A stretch of DNA of 64,000 bases. It comes from Enoplolaimus lenunculus. Lineage: Eukaryota; Nematoda; Enoplea; Enoplida; Thoracostomopsidae. Shown here piece after piece: positions 26,201 through 61,528 of this stretch; within the stretch, counting starts at the first letter, position 1, and every line of letters starts with the position of its first letter. The notes beneath the pieces are model-generated. The model ran no database searches, had not been told where the DNA came from, and was given only the letters and a program-made list of their open reading frames with translations. Both the position numbers and the translations under genes were made by a program. Where the stretch lies: NCBI GenBank assembly GCA_030248215.1, contig JASANG010003411.1, positions 248,001-312,000 of the forward strand, given 5' to 3'.

Positions 26201-27115
26201 GTGGCGCTCTTAAAATATGAAGGTCGTCTAGCGGCCGCCCGACGCCATCAGTAGTTGTGCGGTATCGTACGCCCGTCGCCGTCTGTTTACCGTGTGGGTA
26301 ACGTAAACTCCATTGTTCGCATTCGATACCACACGGGCCCATGTAAAGATCAGAAGTGAAACGTTTTCTGTGTGACTACAATGAAGTACGCTTAGCTTTA
26401 GACTAATTTTTCGCTTAGGCTAATAAGCTTACGTTTAAGCTAGTTCTTACGCTTAGGATTAGGGACATGCTTATACTAGGTTTCGACTGTGTTCTATACC
26501 TTGGTCCTGCACGGTAACGGAAGGCAACGCGCAGACGAGCGCCACCCTTCTTCTCAGCAGCTTGATAGCTGTTGAGAATCGAATGCTGGATTTGTTGCAA
26601 AAACACTACTTATGATTCTGAATTTTTAACTGAGTACTTAATATGATGTTGTATATAACAAGCAGCAACTATAAAATGGGACAGTGAGATGGGTACGTTA
26701 AATCTATGTGAATCAATTTGAAAACTTAAATTTGAAGAACGAAATAGATTGCAAGCATGACCCATGTAAAGATCAGAGGCGGCAAGCTTAAGCTTTAGAT
26801 AAATCTTTTGTTTAGGCTTTTATAGGCTTAGAAAGTAAGCTCATTACGCTTACGCTTAGGCTAAGGCTAAAAGAATATGCTTATACTACTATTACGGCCT
26901 TTTTGGCTCTAAGCATGGTGTCGAAAAAGTTATTGCCTTTGTGTTAAAAACTTAATTAAGATAACATTTTACACTCTGAAATAAGATTATTTTAAATATA
27001 AAATTAAAAACTTTTAATACATGAATATTGTCCAGGCAAAAGTTTAAAATTAACCAGTTTCGCAAAAGCGATTGAACCAAAAAACAAAACAATGGAAAAG
27101 TTTAGCCAGAATAGT
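17234..27115 (+). CDS. cpx: Complexin (SNARE-binding regulator of exocytosis), whole gene span
   Basis: Complexin binds the assembled SNARE bundle on synaptic vesicles, clamping spontaneous fusion and promoting Ca-triggered fusion. Exons seen: 17234-17276, 22511-22686, 23759-23897, 25260-25301 and 27036-27115, with 21906-21948 as alternative first exon. Phases join cleanly and give 160 residues. The N-terminus MASFIVKQMVGNKIG matches the invertebrate complexin start (compare MAAFIAKQMVGNQL in Drosophila). Residues about 40-82 form the accessory and central helices, with the diagnostic run RRMEKYAKMEQEREKMRQ followed by AIREKYGLKKRED, which is the SNARE-binding surface. A Gly/Ser/Pro-rich linker and a short C-terminal region follow. 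After residue 160 a consensus donor (AGT/GTAAGC) points to a further terminal exon that I could not place, so the C-terminus is incomplete. The gene converges on the TMC gene. Identification is firm; the 3' end is not. Confidence 0.95.
17440..17582 (-). repeat. Family F1 repeat in complexin intron 1
   Basis: Reverse copy with AAAATTGCGTTTCGTAAC and TTTGTAGATCTGCC. Confidence 0.65.
17664..17863. repeat. Family L repeat, diverged
   Basis: Right end GATGCTATACACATTTGAG; left end weak. Confidence 0.5.
18494..18523. repeat. Perfect 30-bp hairpin
   Basis: Arms CCTTAGGGTTG and CAACCCTAAGG, 11 bp, with an 8-base centre. Confidence 0.9.
18585..18785. mobile_element. Family E element, right end lost
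   Basis: TTAA then CCCTTTCTCACATGAATA. On the minus strand TAGCTCAGTGG (box A) and GGGGTTCGAATCTC (box B) are both intact here. A family-D repeat abuts the truncated end. Confidence 0.8.
18790..18941. mobile_element. Family D repeat
   Basis: TGTAACCAGAGGGGGG to CCTGGCTACGGGCC. Confidence 0.75.
19151..19352 (+). repeat. Family F1 repeat
   Basis: GCGACGAATCCAGAAATTTC, AAAACGCAATTTTTCC, TTGTAAGGTACAG. Confidence 0.75.
19353..21905. other. Complexin intron 1, remaining part
   Basis: A (GTT)n run at 20256-20274, a hairpin of AGTTGTAACCAAT and its inverse at 20763-20803, and a stray family-E end (TTAACCCTTTCTCACAC) at 20634. No exon recognised besides 21906. Confidence 0.45.
21906..21948 (+). 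CDS. cpx: Complexin alternative first coding exon 1b
   Basis: A 43-nt open stretch codes MNMIIGSMMGGGVT plus one base and ends at a good donor (ACAG/GTACGT). Length and phase are identical to exon 1a, so splicing to 22511 gives an isoform whose first 15 residues are Met/Gly-rich and hydrophobic rather than the FIVKQMVG helix. It lies 560 bp upstream of exon 2. No transcript evidence can be seen from sequence; the equal phase and strong donor are the support. Confidence 0.55.
22084..22233. mobile_element. Family D repeat, diverged
   Basis: GAAAATTTTCTAGGGGG core shared with other D copies; ends are weathered. Confidence 0.5.
22511..22686 (+). CDS. cpx: Complexin exon 2 (accessory and central helix)
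   Basis: Acceptor TTTGCAG/GA, donor AAG/GTATGC. Codes a Gly/Asp-rich linker, then the charged helix from about EDPEVIQARIEAEERR to EREKMRQAIREK, the SNARE-contacting core. Phase 1 in, phase 0 out. Confidence 0.96.
22709..22872. mobile_element. Family D repeat in complexin intron 2
   Basis: Starts 23 bp after exon 2. GTACGCAGCTCACTTTGC to CTCTTGGCTACAGGC. Confidence 0.65.
22873..23559. other. Complexin intron 2, no recognised content
   Basis: A C-rich stretch at 23210-23260; no exon seen. Confidence 0.45.
23560..23630. mobile_element. Family A fragment
   Basis: Right arm only (GGCTTAGGAATATGCTTATA, GTTCTTTACATTGG). Confidence 0.65.
23759..23897 (+). CDS. cpx: Complexin exon 3
   Basis: Acceptor GATTTCAG/TATGG, donor GATG/GTAAGT. 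Begins YGLKKREDAFSLLQ, the end of the central helix including the conserved tyrosine, then a flexible Gly/Pro-rich stretch ending AGMNAQGED. The exon break just before YGLKK is consistent with the conserved complexin helix continuing across it. Confidence 0.96.
23930..24112. mobile_element. Family A MITE, diverged
   Basis: Begins 33 bp after complexin exon 3; ends weathered, arms with CTTAGGCTTAGGAATATG. Confidence 0.65.
24113..24550. other. Complexin intron 3, no recognised content
   Basis: AT-rich, nothing seen. Confidence 0.5.
24551..24972. mobile_element. Family C MITE
   Basis: CTGTAGCGATCCGAATAAG to GGGCCACTACAG. Confidence 0.8.
25020..25233. mobile_element. Family T MITE next to complexin exon 4
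   Basis: TA-flanked, CACTGCAAAAAATGG to its inverse, with four TGACTC-type boxes per arm pair. Its right end is 26 bp before the exon 4 acceptor base. Confidence 0.9.
25260..25301 (+). CDS. cpx: Complexin exon 4 (short)
   Basis: A 42-nt exon, acceptor AATTTTAG/GC, donor AAAG/GTAAAT, coding LVGQVSGMFGKAK. Amphipathic, as expected for the C-terminal membrane-sensing part. Its acceptor lies 26 bp after a family-T MITE. If the donor is skipped the frame stays open to a stop ending at 25486, giving a different basic tail. Confidence 0.85.
25629..25822. mobile_element. Family A MITE
   Basis: TCAATGTAAAGAACAGGGGC to CCCCTGCTCCTTACAT. Confidence 0.8.
25978..26096. repeat. Family J repeat
   Basis: CACCCTAACCGGTTGAAACA and TGCTCCGGCACTG, shared with 49300-49494. 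Confidence 0.65.
26196..26337. mobile_element. Family P element
   Basis: GGGGGTGGCGCTCTTAAA, inner GCGGTATCGTACG and CATTCGATACCACACG. Confidence 0.65.
26335..26507. mobile_element. Family A MITE
   Basis: GGGCCCATGTAAAGATCAG to GTGTTCTATACCTTGG; directly abuts a family-P element. Confidence 0.75.
26760..26920. mobile_element. Family A MITE, diverged
   Basis: ACCCATGTAAAGATCAGAGG at left; right end weathered. Confidence 0.7.
27036..27115 (+). CDS. cpx: Complexin exon 5
   Basis: Acceptor ATTGTCCAG/GC, donor AGT/GTAAGC. Codes KSLKLTSFAKAIEPK then NKTMEKFSQNS, a basic amphipathic stretch in phase with exon 4. Reading through the donor ends after 19 more residues at a stop at 27173-27175, so this could also be a terminal exon. 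A weak candidate for a following exon is 28024-28062 (acceptor TTAAACAG, 12 codons then stop), not supported by anything else. Confidence 0.75.
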
Positions 27116-27289
27116 GTAAGCATTACTTTATCTGGTTACTTCATTTATATGTTTTGTACTTTCATGGTGACCTAAAAATTGAATTAACAAACAAGCATTT
27201 TTGTTTGCCATTACGACTGGATATTAATGCATTTGGACAAGAGTGTGTAACGCGGCTTCAGCGTCAATGAGAATAGTATACCCAGCGAC

Positions 27290-27680
27290 CAGGGCACAAC
27301 CGGAGGTCTGCCTCCGGCTCCGACTCCGGCAGGAAATCGGCCTCCGGCTCCGGCTCTGACTCCGGTAGAATTCTTGCCGGAGGTTCCGGCAATTTCGATA
27401 GTAAAATTTTGCATAATTTTCCTAAAATTTATCTGTTTAGCGCGTTTCGATTGACTTTTGTCCCAATTTTCATGACAAGAATTGCCGACATTTGGCAGAA
27501 AATTAGGGTGAAACCAAACAACTTAACAACATTTTGCAGACATTGGCTAAAATCAACTAATTAACCATCATTTTAACTACTTAATTTCGCCTCACTTCCG
27601 TCTCCGTCTCCGGCTCCGGCAAGTTTCGTTGACCGCCGGCTACGGGATTTTTCACCTCCGGTTGCACCCTGCCAGCGACG
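27290..27680. mobile_element. Family H element (CCGGAG-rich)
   Basis: GGCACAACCGGAGGTCTG at left and CACCTCCGGTTGCACCCTG at right. Interior aligns with 55062-55350 in reverse. Confidence 0.75.
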
Positions 27681-27691
27681 TATTGGCCAAT

Positions 27692-27718
27692 GTTACTTTT
27701 AGGGCCGTAGACGCATTT
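27692..27718. mobile_element. Family B end fragment
   Basis: GGCCAATGTTACTTTTAGGG only. Confidence 0.6.
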
Positions 27719-27721
27719 ATA

Positions 27722-27977
27722 TACACTGTAAAATCCAATCAGTTGATTAATCAATTCAGCTAGCGGTTGGTTATTTCTGAATTAATATCAATAAACGTTA
27801 ACTTGCTCTGAGTTGATTTGATTCTCAGTCTGAGTTGAGTTGACTCTGAGTGAGTTGATTAATTAACTCAGAATTAATTGAATCGGCTCAAAATTCTGAG
27901 TTCTGATAGTCCTAGCACAGAGTGAGTGGATTCAACTCATTCTGAGTTAAAGTCAACTCACTGGAATTTACAGTGTA
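27722..27977. mobile_element. Family I foldback MITE
   Basis: TA then CACTGTAAAATCCAATC; right GGAATTTACAGTG then TA. Interior rich in GAGTTGA and its complement. Confidence 0.85.
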
Positions 27978-28307
27978 TATAGTAAATAGAAATTGAACAT
28001 TTTGACAATTTTTTATTAAACAGCGAGATTCTGATAAATATTCACTTAAAATTAATCTTTAATTACCTTAGCGGAGAGTTATTTATGTGCGTTTTGTATC
28101 CGTCGCCACAACTGTGGTGAAACAATTAAAAACTGAAAAGTTCAGAGATACATATTATGTGACGGAGTTCCTGGAAGTTGCATACCAATATTGTTCATGA
28201 CATTTATCCGCTATTTTTATATAATTTGTTATAGAGCTATTTTGAGCTCTTGACAGCATTTATGTATTATTTGAGTTTGTATTATTGTTGTTTATAATTT
28301 GCATTTA

Positions 28308-28940
28308 TCGGGTAGTAACCGGATATACGTTCCTGTTTTTGGCACAAATTGGTGTCCGTTTCCGGTAATTTAAGGGCCTGCGCGCTGGGAGGCCTGGAGA
28401 TCCTTATTAGTAGCAGAAACTATACAATACTAGGTTTGCAGACTGCTGTTTGGCCTGTAAACCAAGAGAGTAAGTATTTAGACATTGATGCTTAACGTTA
28501 ATCTTTTTCGTTTTTGAATGTAGGTTATCTGCGAAATTGTAAATACTGTAATTGTGGAAGAAACAGGGTGTAAACAAATAGAAAAAATGACGGTAACGGA
28601 TGCTGATCACAATATAAAACGGAAACGGAAAACGGATATTGAAGTTTATATAAAAGTTTCAAAGGTGTTTTATTTTTCTGCCAACAGGCTTGAGACGTTG
28701 CAAATATTGCAAATAAATGGAAGATGAAATTTTCAAGACTTTGAATGAATACGTAATTTTTATTTTAGTTCAAACTATAGCAGCATATATATCTGTACTT
28801 AAAAATTGCGAGATATATACGTTGTTTAATAATTAATTTTGAGCGTAAAACAACCGAATATTCGGTACTTCTATAAGGGGACCGGACACTGATTTTGACG
28901 GGAAATGGAAACGGATATACGATTTCACCCCGGGTAGAAG
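28308..28940. repeat. Family S repeat block
   Basis: Starts GGGTAGTAACCGGATATACG and ends GGATATACGATTTCACCCCG, with internal GGAAACGGAAAACGGATAT. Confidence 0.55.
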
Positions 28941-28993
28941 AATAATGCTAGCCTGCAATCCCTTAAATTCACATCAGAATTTTTGTGTTATTT

Positions 28994-29286
28994 CAGGGTG
29001 TAAACGGATAGTAAAAAGAACGAAAATGGAAAACTAATAATGAAATATATATAAAAGCTTCAAAGATGATTTATCTTTCTGCCAACAACACAATTGACCT
29101 TTAAAGAATTTGGTTATTTTTAATGCAAATCGAACAATTTCAGCTTACCTGTACTGAAAACTTGAATCATCTGCAAGTGATTAACCATAAATAAAAGCAT
29201 AAGTAGCGAAATTTCCGTTCTTTCTGCAACCGAAACGGAAGCCAACATTGATTTAGACCGGAAAAGACATATCCGGTTACACCCTG
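28994..29286. mobile_element. Family S element
   Basis: CAGGGTGTAAACGGATAG to TATCCGGTTACACCCTG, about 293 bp. Confidence 0.7.
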
Positions 29287-29383
29287 TTTGACACCAAATC
29301 AACTATCTACCCGTAGCTTATGAACAGGGGATAAGCGCATCCATACGGTATATAGAGCCAAGTAGCGAAAAGTTTGCATGGCT

Positions 29384-29465
29384 GCGTAGCTCAGTGGTTA
29401 CAGCAGCGAACCGCTAATCCGTACGTCGTATGGGATCGAGTACCACCGCATTCGCAACGAAATTT
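29384..29465 (+). repeat. tRNA-derived (SINE-like) fragment
   Basis: GCGTAGCTCAGTGGTTACAG is a good box A; the B box (GGGATCGAGTACC) is degenerate and the acceptor arms do not pair, so not a working tRNA. A reverse relative lies at 33545-33602. Confidence 0.55.
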
Positions 29466-29756
29466 TCATGACGGGCTCTATTATGATACTGATTCACTTA
29501 GAATTACGACTTTTGTATAAATTGTTGTTTTGTTGTTTGTCATATTCCGGTATTTCTGTATAGGGTCACACTGAACGAGTGTGATCACACGTTCTTTGTT
29601 CGGGTCTTTGCCAACTTTGAATCTGCACTTTAATTGTAGACAAATAAATTACTATTCGTAGCAGGTACATGTGTATACAAACGGAACATTTTCATTCTTT
29701 GCTCAACCACACACTTCCCGACATGAATCTATACAATTTCGACCGAAATCATTTTT

Positions 29757-29880
29757 TTCCAGTTGAAATCGAACACGGACCGTTGGATTAGAAGACGCTT
29801 TCCATCACCATTCAGCTATAGAAGCTTGACGCTCGAACCCGAGGAAGCGGTTATGTTTATGTAGAATAACCGTTTTTGGA
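29757..29880. mobile_element. Family E fragment
   Basis: tRNA-like part only (CATTCAGCTATAGAAGCTTG, GACGCTCGAACCCGAGG). Confidence 0.6.
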
Positions 29881-29999
29881 CAAAATTTATTTCAACAACT
29901 CGCAGCCGGCACATGTTGCCTTATTTATTCCCCATCAAACAACTTTTCATGTTTTGTTTGGAAAACACACCGTTTAGTTTCCTTTTCACCCAATTTCTG

Positions 30000-30195
30000 G
30001 CCAATGTTACTTCTAGAAGGCGTAAAGTAGGGGCTAAGCGTTTTTTGTAAGCCTAAGCCTAAGCTTAAGCGTTACAAGATATTGTTTGCTAAGCCTAGGT
30101 TTAAGCTTAAGCATAAGCAAAAAAAATCTTATCTGATACGCTTACGCTTAGGCTTAGCCCACCAGAAATCTGGACGCCGCTAAAAGTGACATGGG
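30000..30195. mobile_element. Family B MITE, left half of a large palindrome
   Basis: GGCCAATGTTACTTCTAG to AAAAGTGACATGGGCC. Confidence 0.85.
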
Positions 30196-30206
30196 CCAAT
30201 AATTGT

Positions 30207-30313
30207 GTGCTGTTAACTTTAACCACTGTTAGCCATAAATTAAAATCCACTTTGTGAGAAAGTGGATTTCCATCAATGTAAGGCTAACAGGGGTTAAAGT
30301 AATAAAAGCACAC
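30207..30313. repeat. Inverted repeat at palindrome centre
   Basis: GTGTGCTGTTAACTTTAACC and CTGTTAGCC pair with GGCTAACAGGGGTTAAAGT and AAAAGCACAC; inner AATCCACTTTGTGAGAAAGT also pairs. Confidence 0.88.
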
Positions 30314-30334
30314 TCCAATCCTAATAGGCTCAAG

Positions 30335-30516
30335 CCACTTAAGGGCGTCCAGATTTCGGTGGGCCTAAAGCGAAACCTAAGCCATCCGATAACATTTTTT
30401 GCTTAGGCTTAAGCTTAAGCTTAGGCTTAGGAACACATTTTTGTAACGCTTAGGCTTAGGCTTAGGCTTAGGAATACGCTTAATCTACTGTTACCTCTAA
30501 AAGTAACATTGGCCCA
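30335..30516. mobile_element. Family B MITE, right half of a large palindrome
   Basis: Inverse orientation to the 30000 copy; ends CTAAAAGTAACATTGGCC. Followed by 232 bp without recognised content up to the TMC stop. Confidence 0.85.
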
Positions 30517-30646
30517 AATATTAGTTCAGTATTATCAGCAATCACGTGCGTTAATGCTCGTTTGAAACTGGTTCGAACAGTTCGGACAAGCGATATTTTA
30601 ACAGCGCACAAACAATTTCAACAACGAATAATTCCAGCCTCTTCGT

Positions 30647-30728
30647 GCCCGTAGCCAAGGGTTCGAGTGCCCCTCCTAAAAATACTTTTAGCCCCCACCC
30701 TAGCAATGTGAGCTGGTTACTGGTCTGG
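30647..30728. mobile_element. Family D fragment in the TMC 3' region
   Basis: GCCCGTAGCCAAGGGTTCG and CCTAGCAATGTGAGCTGG; lies 20 bp past the TMC stop, so probably in its 3' untranslated region. Confidence 0.6.
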
Positions 30729-30748
30729 CCTTTGTCAGTTAAAACGTA

Positions 30749-56530
<25,782 letters not shown>

Positions 56531-57748
56531 TTTGTTTGTGATTATAACTAAACCGGAAGCGGAACTAATTTAGACGAGTACGGCTACTAAACGAAGAAAA
56601 GTATGATTAACATGGAATTGTCAGTCATAATATTAAGATATAATTAATATAGCAAATTTTGTAAGCTTTAGTATATTTTGTTCATTAACAGATGTCTACA
56701 AAAGTAAAATATCCAATATTCACCATTTCTAAACAGTGTCATGCTTAGGGATAAGCATATCGTTACTGTCCGCAGTGGCTGTGGAGCAGAAGTCGGGGGG
56801 GGGGGGTCGGGGTGGGTCAACCCCTTCCTTTTTTTAAACCAGAAAACTTTGCATAAATAGTTAGATCCCCTACCATGCAAATAATTAAAATTGCATTTGG
56901 CTTCTCTGTGGCTTCGCTCGCGAGAAAGCTGCCCACAATCAATGTCTCGCCCCAGCGTAACTGGATCCCACCGGCGGTTTTTGCCTCCGCCACTGCCAAC
57001 TCACCTCTCTGACTACCCGCACCACTCCAAGGGTATGACGATTGCTCGCAAACTACACAAGGAAACTATTTTATACCGAAATAGTTAATATTTTTGCTTG
57101 ACTCGATGAGCAGATTAGCCAGGACTTAAAAAATTCGGGCAGCGGGAGAAGACTTTGATGTTAGGGCACCATTGTGAAGGGCCTGTCACACCCTAGCCAC
57201 GGTACTGTTTCGAAATATTTTGTTTCAGCAAGCATAGCGCTGAAACACAGGGAGGTACCTCAGCCTAAGCCAAAAGTTTACACTTTATAAAAATAATATT
57301 TGCCTTCGATCAAATTAACACAATTGTGAGACAACAATGAACAAGCAATGAAGCTGAATAGAACGTAAATGTAATTTCTATTGCCTCAACTGAGGTCTGA
57401 GGCATAATTTTAGTTGCGATGTTTTTGATAACGAATCGTGCATCTTTGATCGTAAAACCATTAATGTATCTATTATATATTTTAGTTTTGTTGTTTTTTG
57501 CTTGATCCAGCATTCACAGCACGGGATGACGTTTAGTTTTGAGCCAAACTTCTGATTAAATTCATTCATGTAAGAATGAAATTATAAATCCTGTTAGAAA
57601 ACGGTTAGCCGAACTCGACACGCTTGCAAGTTTGTAGGCAGCTAGCTGGCAGATACCATTTTTTAACCTCTGACAATATTGTAGAGTGTTACTTATTCTT
57701 ATCGTGTGTTATAAAATGTTCATATAGTAAAACAGTCATGTGATTCTT
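56531..57748. other. Region upstream of TMC exon 1
   Basis: Presumed promoter side of TMC. A G run at about 56795-56805 and a repeat-like patch at 56880-57000; no promoter element can be assigned. Confidence 0.4.
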
Positions 57749-57947
57749 GGCCCATGTAAACATCAGGGGCGGAACGTTTTTCTGCGGAGCACGAATACAG
57801 TAAGCTTAAGGTTTGTTTACACTAATTTTTTTGCTTGGCTTGGGCTTACGCTAGGCTTATTCTTAGAAATATGCTCACTATTATGCTTAGTCTCAGGCTT
57901 AGGAATATGCTTACAATACTGTTCCGCCCCTGTTCTTTACGTTGGCC
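57749..57947. mobile_element. Family A MITE, full length
   Basis: GGCCCATGTAAACATCAGGG to CCCTGTTCTTTACGTTGGCC; TTAGGC blocks in both arms. Confidence 0.88.
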
Positions 57948-58747
57948 TGATTCTTTTAGTGTCATTTTGGCACCCAAATTTATGATCCGTTAACGTCATT
58001 GCAATTGTTGACGCACAAGTGAATGTTTTTCAATTTTTCTATTTTTTCAAAAAACATTTTTTTCCGGTCGACTCAATTTTACTAATAAAATACCTCTGGT
58101 TAAAAGCATTTTCCTAAAGTAATGAATTTAATAACTATATAATATGGCTCGCATAACTTCTTGGGGTGTGTGTGTTCAAAATAACTGGTGTGTTCGATTG
58201 AAAACTAAACATATATCAACCCAAAACCGAATGCATTGCATAATTTTCAAAAAAACATTATTCCGTCCCATCCAATTTTAATATTAAGAATGACGGTTCT
58301 GCGTTTTCCGAAATTTTTGGAATTTTACGCGACAAAAACCACCATAAAACTTGAGGTAGCGTTGTGAGATGTAACCGCAAAACAAACGATACAACGTTGA
58401 TAAGTTTTTATTTTACAAGGGGCACGCCGCTGACAGCCACGTACCATTCAAAAAAATGCTTATTATTCAGAGCGTGCAACCAAATGAGGCGAGAGTAAAC
58501 AAATATTTACGCCATAAATGCTTTTAAAGTTTAAGCCACACCGCATTCCGACTCAATCTATTAATATTTTAAAAGTTGTCATTAAAATCAAAAATCAAGA
58601 TTACCGGAAATCAAACGATCTTTAACCAGTTTTGGCTCACGCCTATCAAATTTACAAACCGCTTTTGGTTCACGCCCATCAAATTTACAACATCAATTGC
58701 CCACGCAACGCCAGATTGCGGTGAAATCAATGCATGGCTGTCTAAGG
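57948..58747. other. Gene-free stretch
   Basis: A 37-bp direct duplication (CACGCC-ATCAAATTTACAA) at 58627-58695; otherwise nothing. Confidence 0.45.
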
Positions 58748-58748
58748 C

Positions 58749-58904
58749 GGGCCCGTAGCCAAGGGGATAGAGCTCGGCCCCCCTGGATAAATTTTGGCCT
58801 CCTAGAACATTTTCAACCCAGCTTATAACTCGTTGAAAACCCTTGAATGCCCCTCCTGAAAAATTTTTGGCCTCCCCCCTAGCAAGGTGAGCTGGCTACG
58901 GGCC
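58749..58904. mobile_element. Family D repeat
   Basis: GCCCGTAGCCAAGGGGATAG to GAGCTGGCTACGGGCC. Confidence 0.85.
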
Positions 58905-59849
58905 TGGTCTAAGGGTTAGGCTGTAGGTACTCGCTGAGCAGCGCTACAGTATAGAGGAACCTTAAAAACTCATTTTGTTTCTGAATTTTGATTTTTCCTT
59001 GAGGACCAGCATCTAACTGCAAATAGCTTGGCGGGCGGATATATGGAAATCCCGGGATCGATCAATCCCCTCAGTAGACCCATGCAAAATTTAATTCTCG
59101 CATAGTATTGAAGACAATAGTGTCTGGTTTTTCGCTCGTTTCGCTCGCAAGATGTCCTCAATCCTATCCGTACCTGTTTTGAGACCAAATTGCCTAAAAT
59201 CGCGATATGGATTTGGCTTTTCGTTCGCTAAACGCAATTATACATGAGATCAACCCAGTCCGTGATATAAAAAGCGTGTCTACGACCTCTCTTGCGCCAT
59301 GATATACACGTGTTCAAAAACTGCAACCTCGGACCCCAAATAGAAATTCCCAAATCCGTGGCTGAAGCTTGTCAAACACACACCACAAAAGCAACAAGCA
59401 ATTCAGCACAACCCACCCCCCCCGTTGCTGTTCTAGCGCAATTTTTTGTTTACAATCTTATAGCAGGCCCTTTCCCCCCCCCCCCCAAACCCCACGACCG
59501 ACCGCTATGGTAATTACCAGTTGAACAAATTTTAGTTCACTTTGCTCATTTATCAGCAAACGCCTAACACACCGTAACCGGTATATTTTCATATCCTCGT
59601 TATTGTACATCCGGTGCTATGTGACCAAAAGCAAATTCGCAAGGCTTAAAGTTTCCCTATACTTTCTGATTTAATTGAATGCCGTCAGTTTGGTGCTGCC
59701 CGGCACCGTCCAGCAACGCAGCTTAGATGCCGCATGCCACCGCATAACGATTTGGTAAACAACGTTTTCAATTGAGGCACTCACCAAAAAATGGTATGTA
59801 TTCCATAGTAAAATGCAACAATTTCGGTAACATCTTTGTTAAATCTGTA
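58905..59849. other. Gene-free stretch
   Basis: Repeat-like TTTCGCTCGTTTCGCTCGC near 59130; a C run at 59473-59485. No gene. Confidence 0.45.
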
Positions 59850-60003
59850 GGCCAATGTAAAGAACAGGGACGGAACAGTATTATAAACATATTCCTAAGA
59901 CTAAGCCTAAGCCTAAGCCAAGCAAAAAAGCTAATCTTAAGCTTAAGCTTTACTCTATCGCAGTCCCACAGAAACACGTTCCGCCCCTGATCTTTACATG
60001 TGC
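59850..60003. mobile_element. Family A MITE
   Basis: GGCCAATGTAAAGAACAGGG to CCCCTGATCTTTACATG; shortened centre. Confidence 0.85.
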
Positions 60004-60297
60004 CAAATTTGTGGAACAAACCAGTTACTTCTTACGTTTAAAATTAGCCATTTTTACCTAATTTGACTTTTACCTTTCGACCGCATAACATTTCAACCAA
60101 TTCGTCGGGTGAAAACGGTACCACAGGCATTGGCCAAGGGTTTAAGACAAGTAGTTTGCGTGTGAGTTAATTTTTTCAACTGACGCTTAATAACAGAAAA
60201 ATCCTATTCTGTCATAGATCACTATAATATAGTACACTTGTTACAATATTAAGAATCAAGTAAAAAAATTTCCGCTACGATTCAAATATTACTTTAT

Positions 60298-60655
60298 GAC
60301 CGGATTTCTAAAATCTTAAGTACTGACTTAAATTTGCTTAAACAACTACTTACAGTCATCGACTTAAAGCGAATACTTTACTTCTTGGACCAAAAACCAA
60401 GAAATGCCTTTTTTGGTACCGGTGCCGCAAAGATGACCATATAACTATCCTTTACATCAGAGGAGTACCTTCGATTTGTAATCTCAATTAGCCCGAGGAT
60501 AGTATTCTAGATGTATTAGTGCGCTCCAAGTCGTATACTTTCAGCGACTAAAGTTGTTTTTACTTAAGTACACATACACTTTTAGAAACGTCAAATTGGT
60601 TAAGTAATTTCCTAGCAAATGCTTAAGAATAACGTTATAGGTACTTAAGGAACGT
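60298..60655. repeat. Family K repeat
   Basis: TCTTAAGTACTGACTTAAAT at left, TAGGTACTTAAGGAACG at right. Confidence 0.6.
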
Positions 60656-61528
60656 TTCACAAATCTATCCAATGACTTGTGAGAATATCTTCATACCACA
60701 CTACCCTGATATACATTGGCGTTGCAGGCTACTGCAATATACGCCTTTACCCGACCCCATGGCTCAAGGTAGTTCGAAAACGTGCAGCACGCGCAGTATT
60801 TACCAGGCATCGTTTACTAGGTACATAACATCAAATATAAAACAAAACCACAACCTATAAAGCATTTAAAAATTGTTTCAAAAAAACACCCAAACCACAA
60901 CGTACGGTTGTGTCATACCCTTTTAAAAATTTTAATGTTCACCAAACGCCCCCCATTGGCCCCATCCTCAACGAAATTTGCTATGCAAAAAACAGGGGCG
61001 TCTGAAGCGCGTTGCCAGAATTTCAGTTAGGGAGGTTTATATCTTCGTGTAAATTAAATTTTGTTTCCATGTCTAAGATTAAGAAGGTTAATTTTTTGAA
61101 GATGGTTAAAAATAAAATTTAATCTCGTATCTTTATAATTTTTCACACGGAAATATATCCCCTCCAGCGTTTTTCACATTGTGTGCCATCTTTTGCACGC
61201 GTAACAAAACGAACCCTGTATTTTAATGCTAAAACCCCATCGCGTAACCACCATTAACATAACGTGCAGCGGAGATATGAACCATTTTTGCCAGTTCATA
61301 TTTGTCAATAATACAATTGTGACAACCAGAGACGGACCAAATCGTAAAATGATGAATTAGGTCGACTCATTACTTTTACCAAAGTTCGAAAGAACCAAAA
61401 AACAAATATTGGCCAATTTAAAATGAGTGGTTTTTTTCGGTTCGATTTAGAATTATTTTGAAACCGCAAGGTGTTCTAATGAACGACGTCCAGCCAGGAA
61501 AATTTGTAGTATAAAACTGGTAATGTCA
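60656..61528. other. Gene-free stretch before the tandem array
   Basis: Nothing recognised. Confidence 0.5.

Noticed and set aside
28994-29012. Complexin exon after TATTTCAG
   Set aside because: The AG is the start of a family S element and the frame meets a stop within a few codons.
29384-29465. Functional tRNA gene
   Set aside because: Good box A only; acceptor arms do not pair and the T arm is degenerate.
29757-29848. Further complexin exon after the acceptor TTTTTTCCAG
   Set aside because: The open stretch is the tRNA-like part of a family E element.
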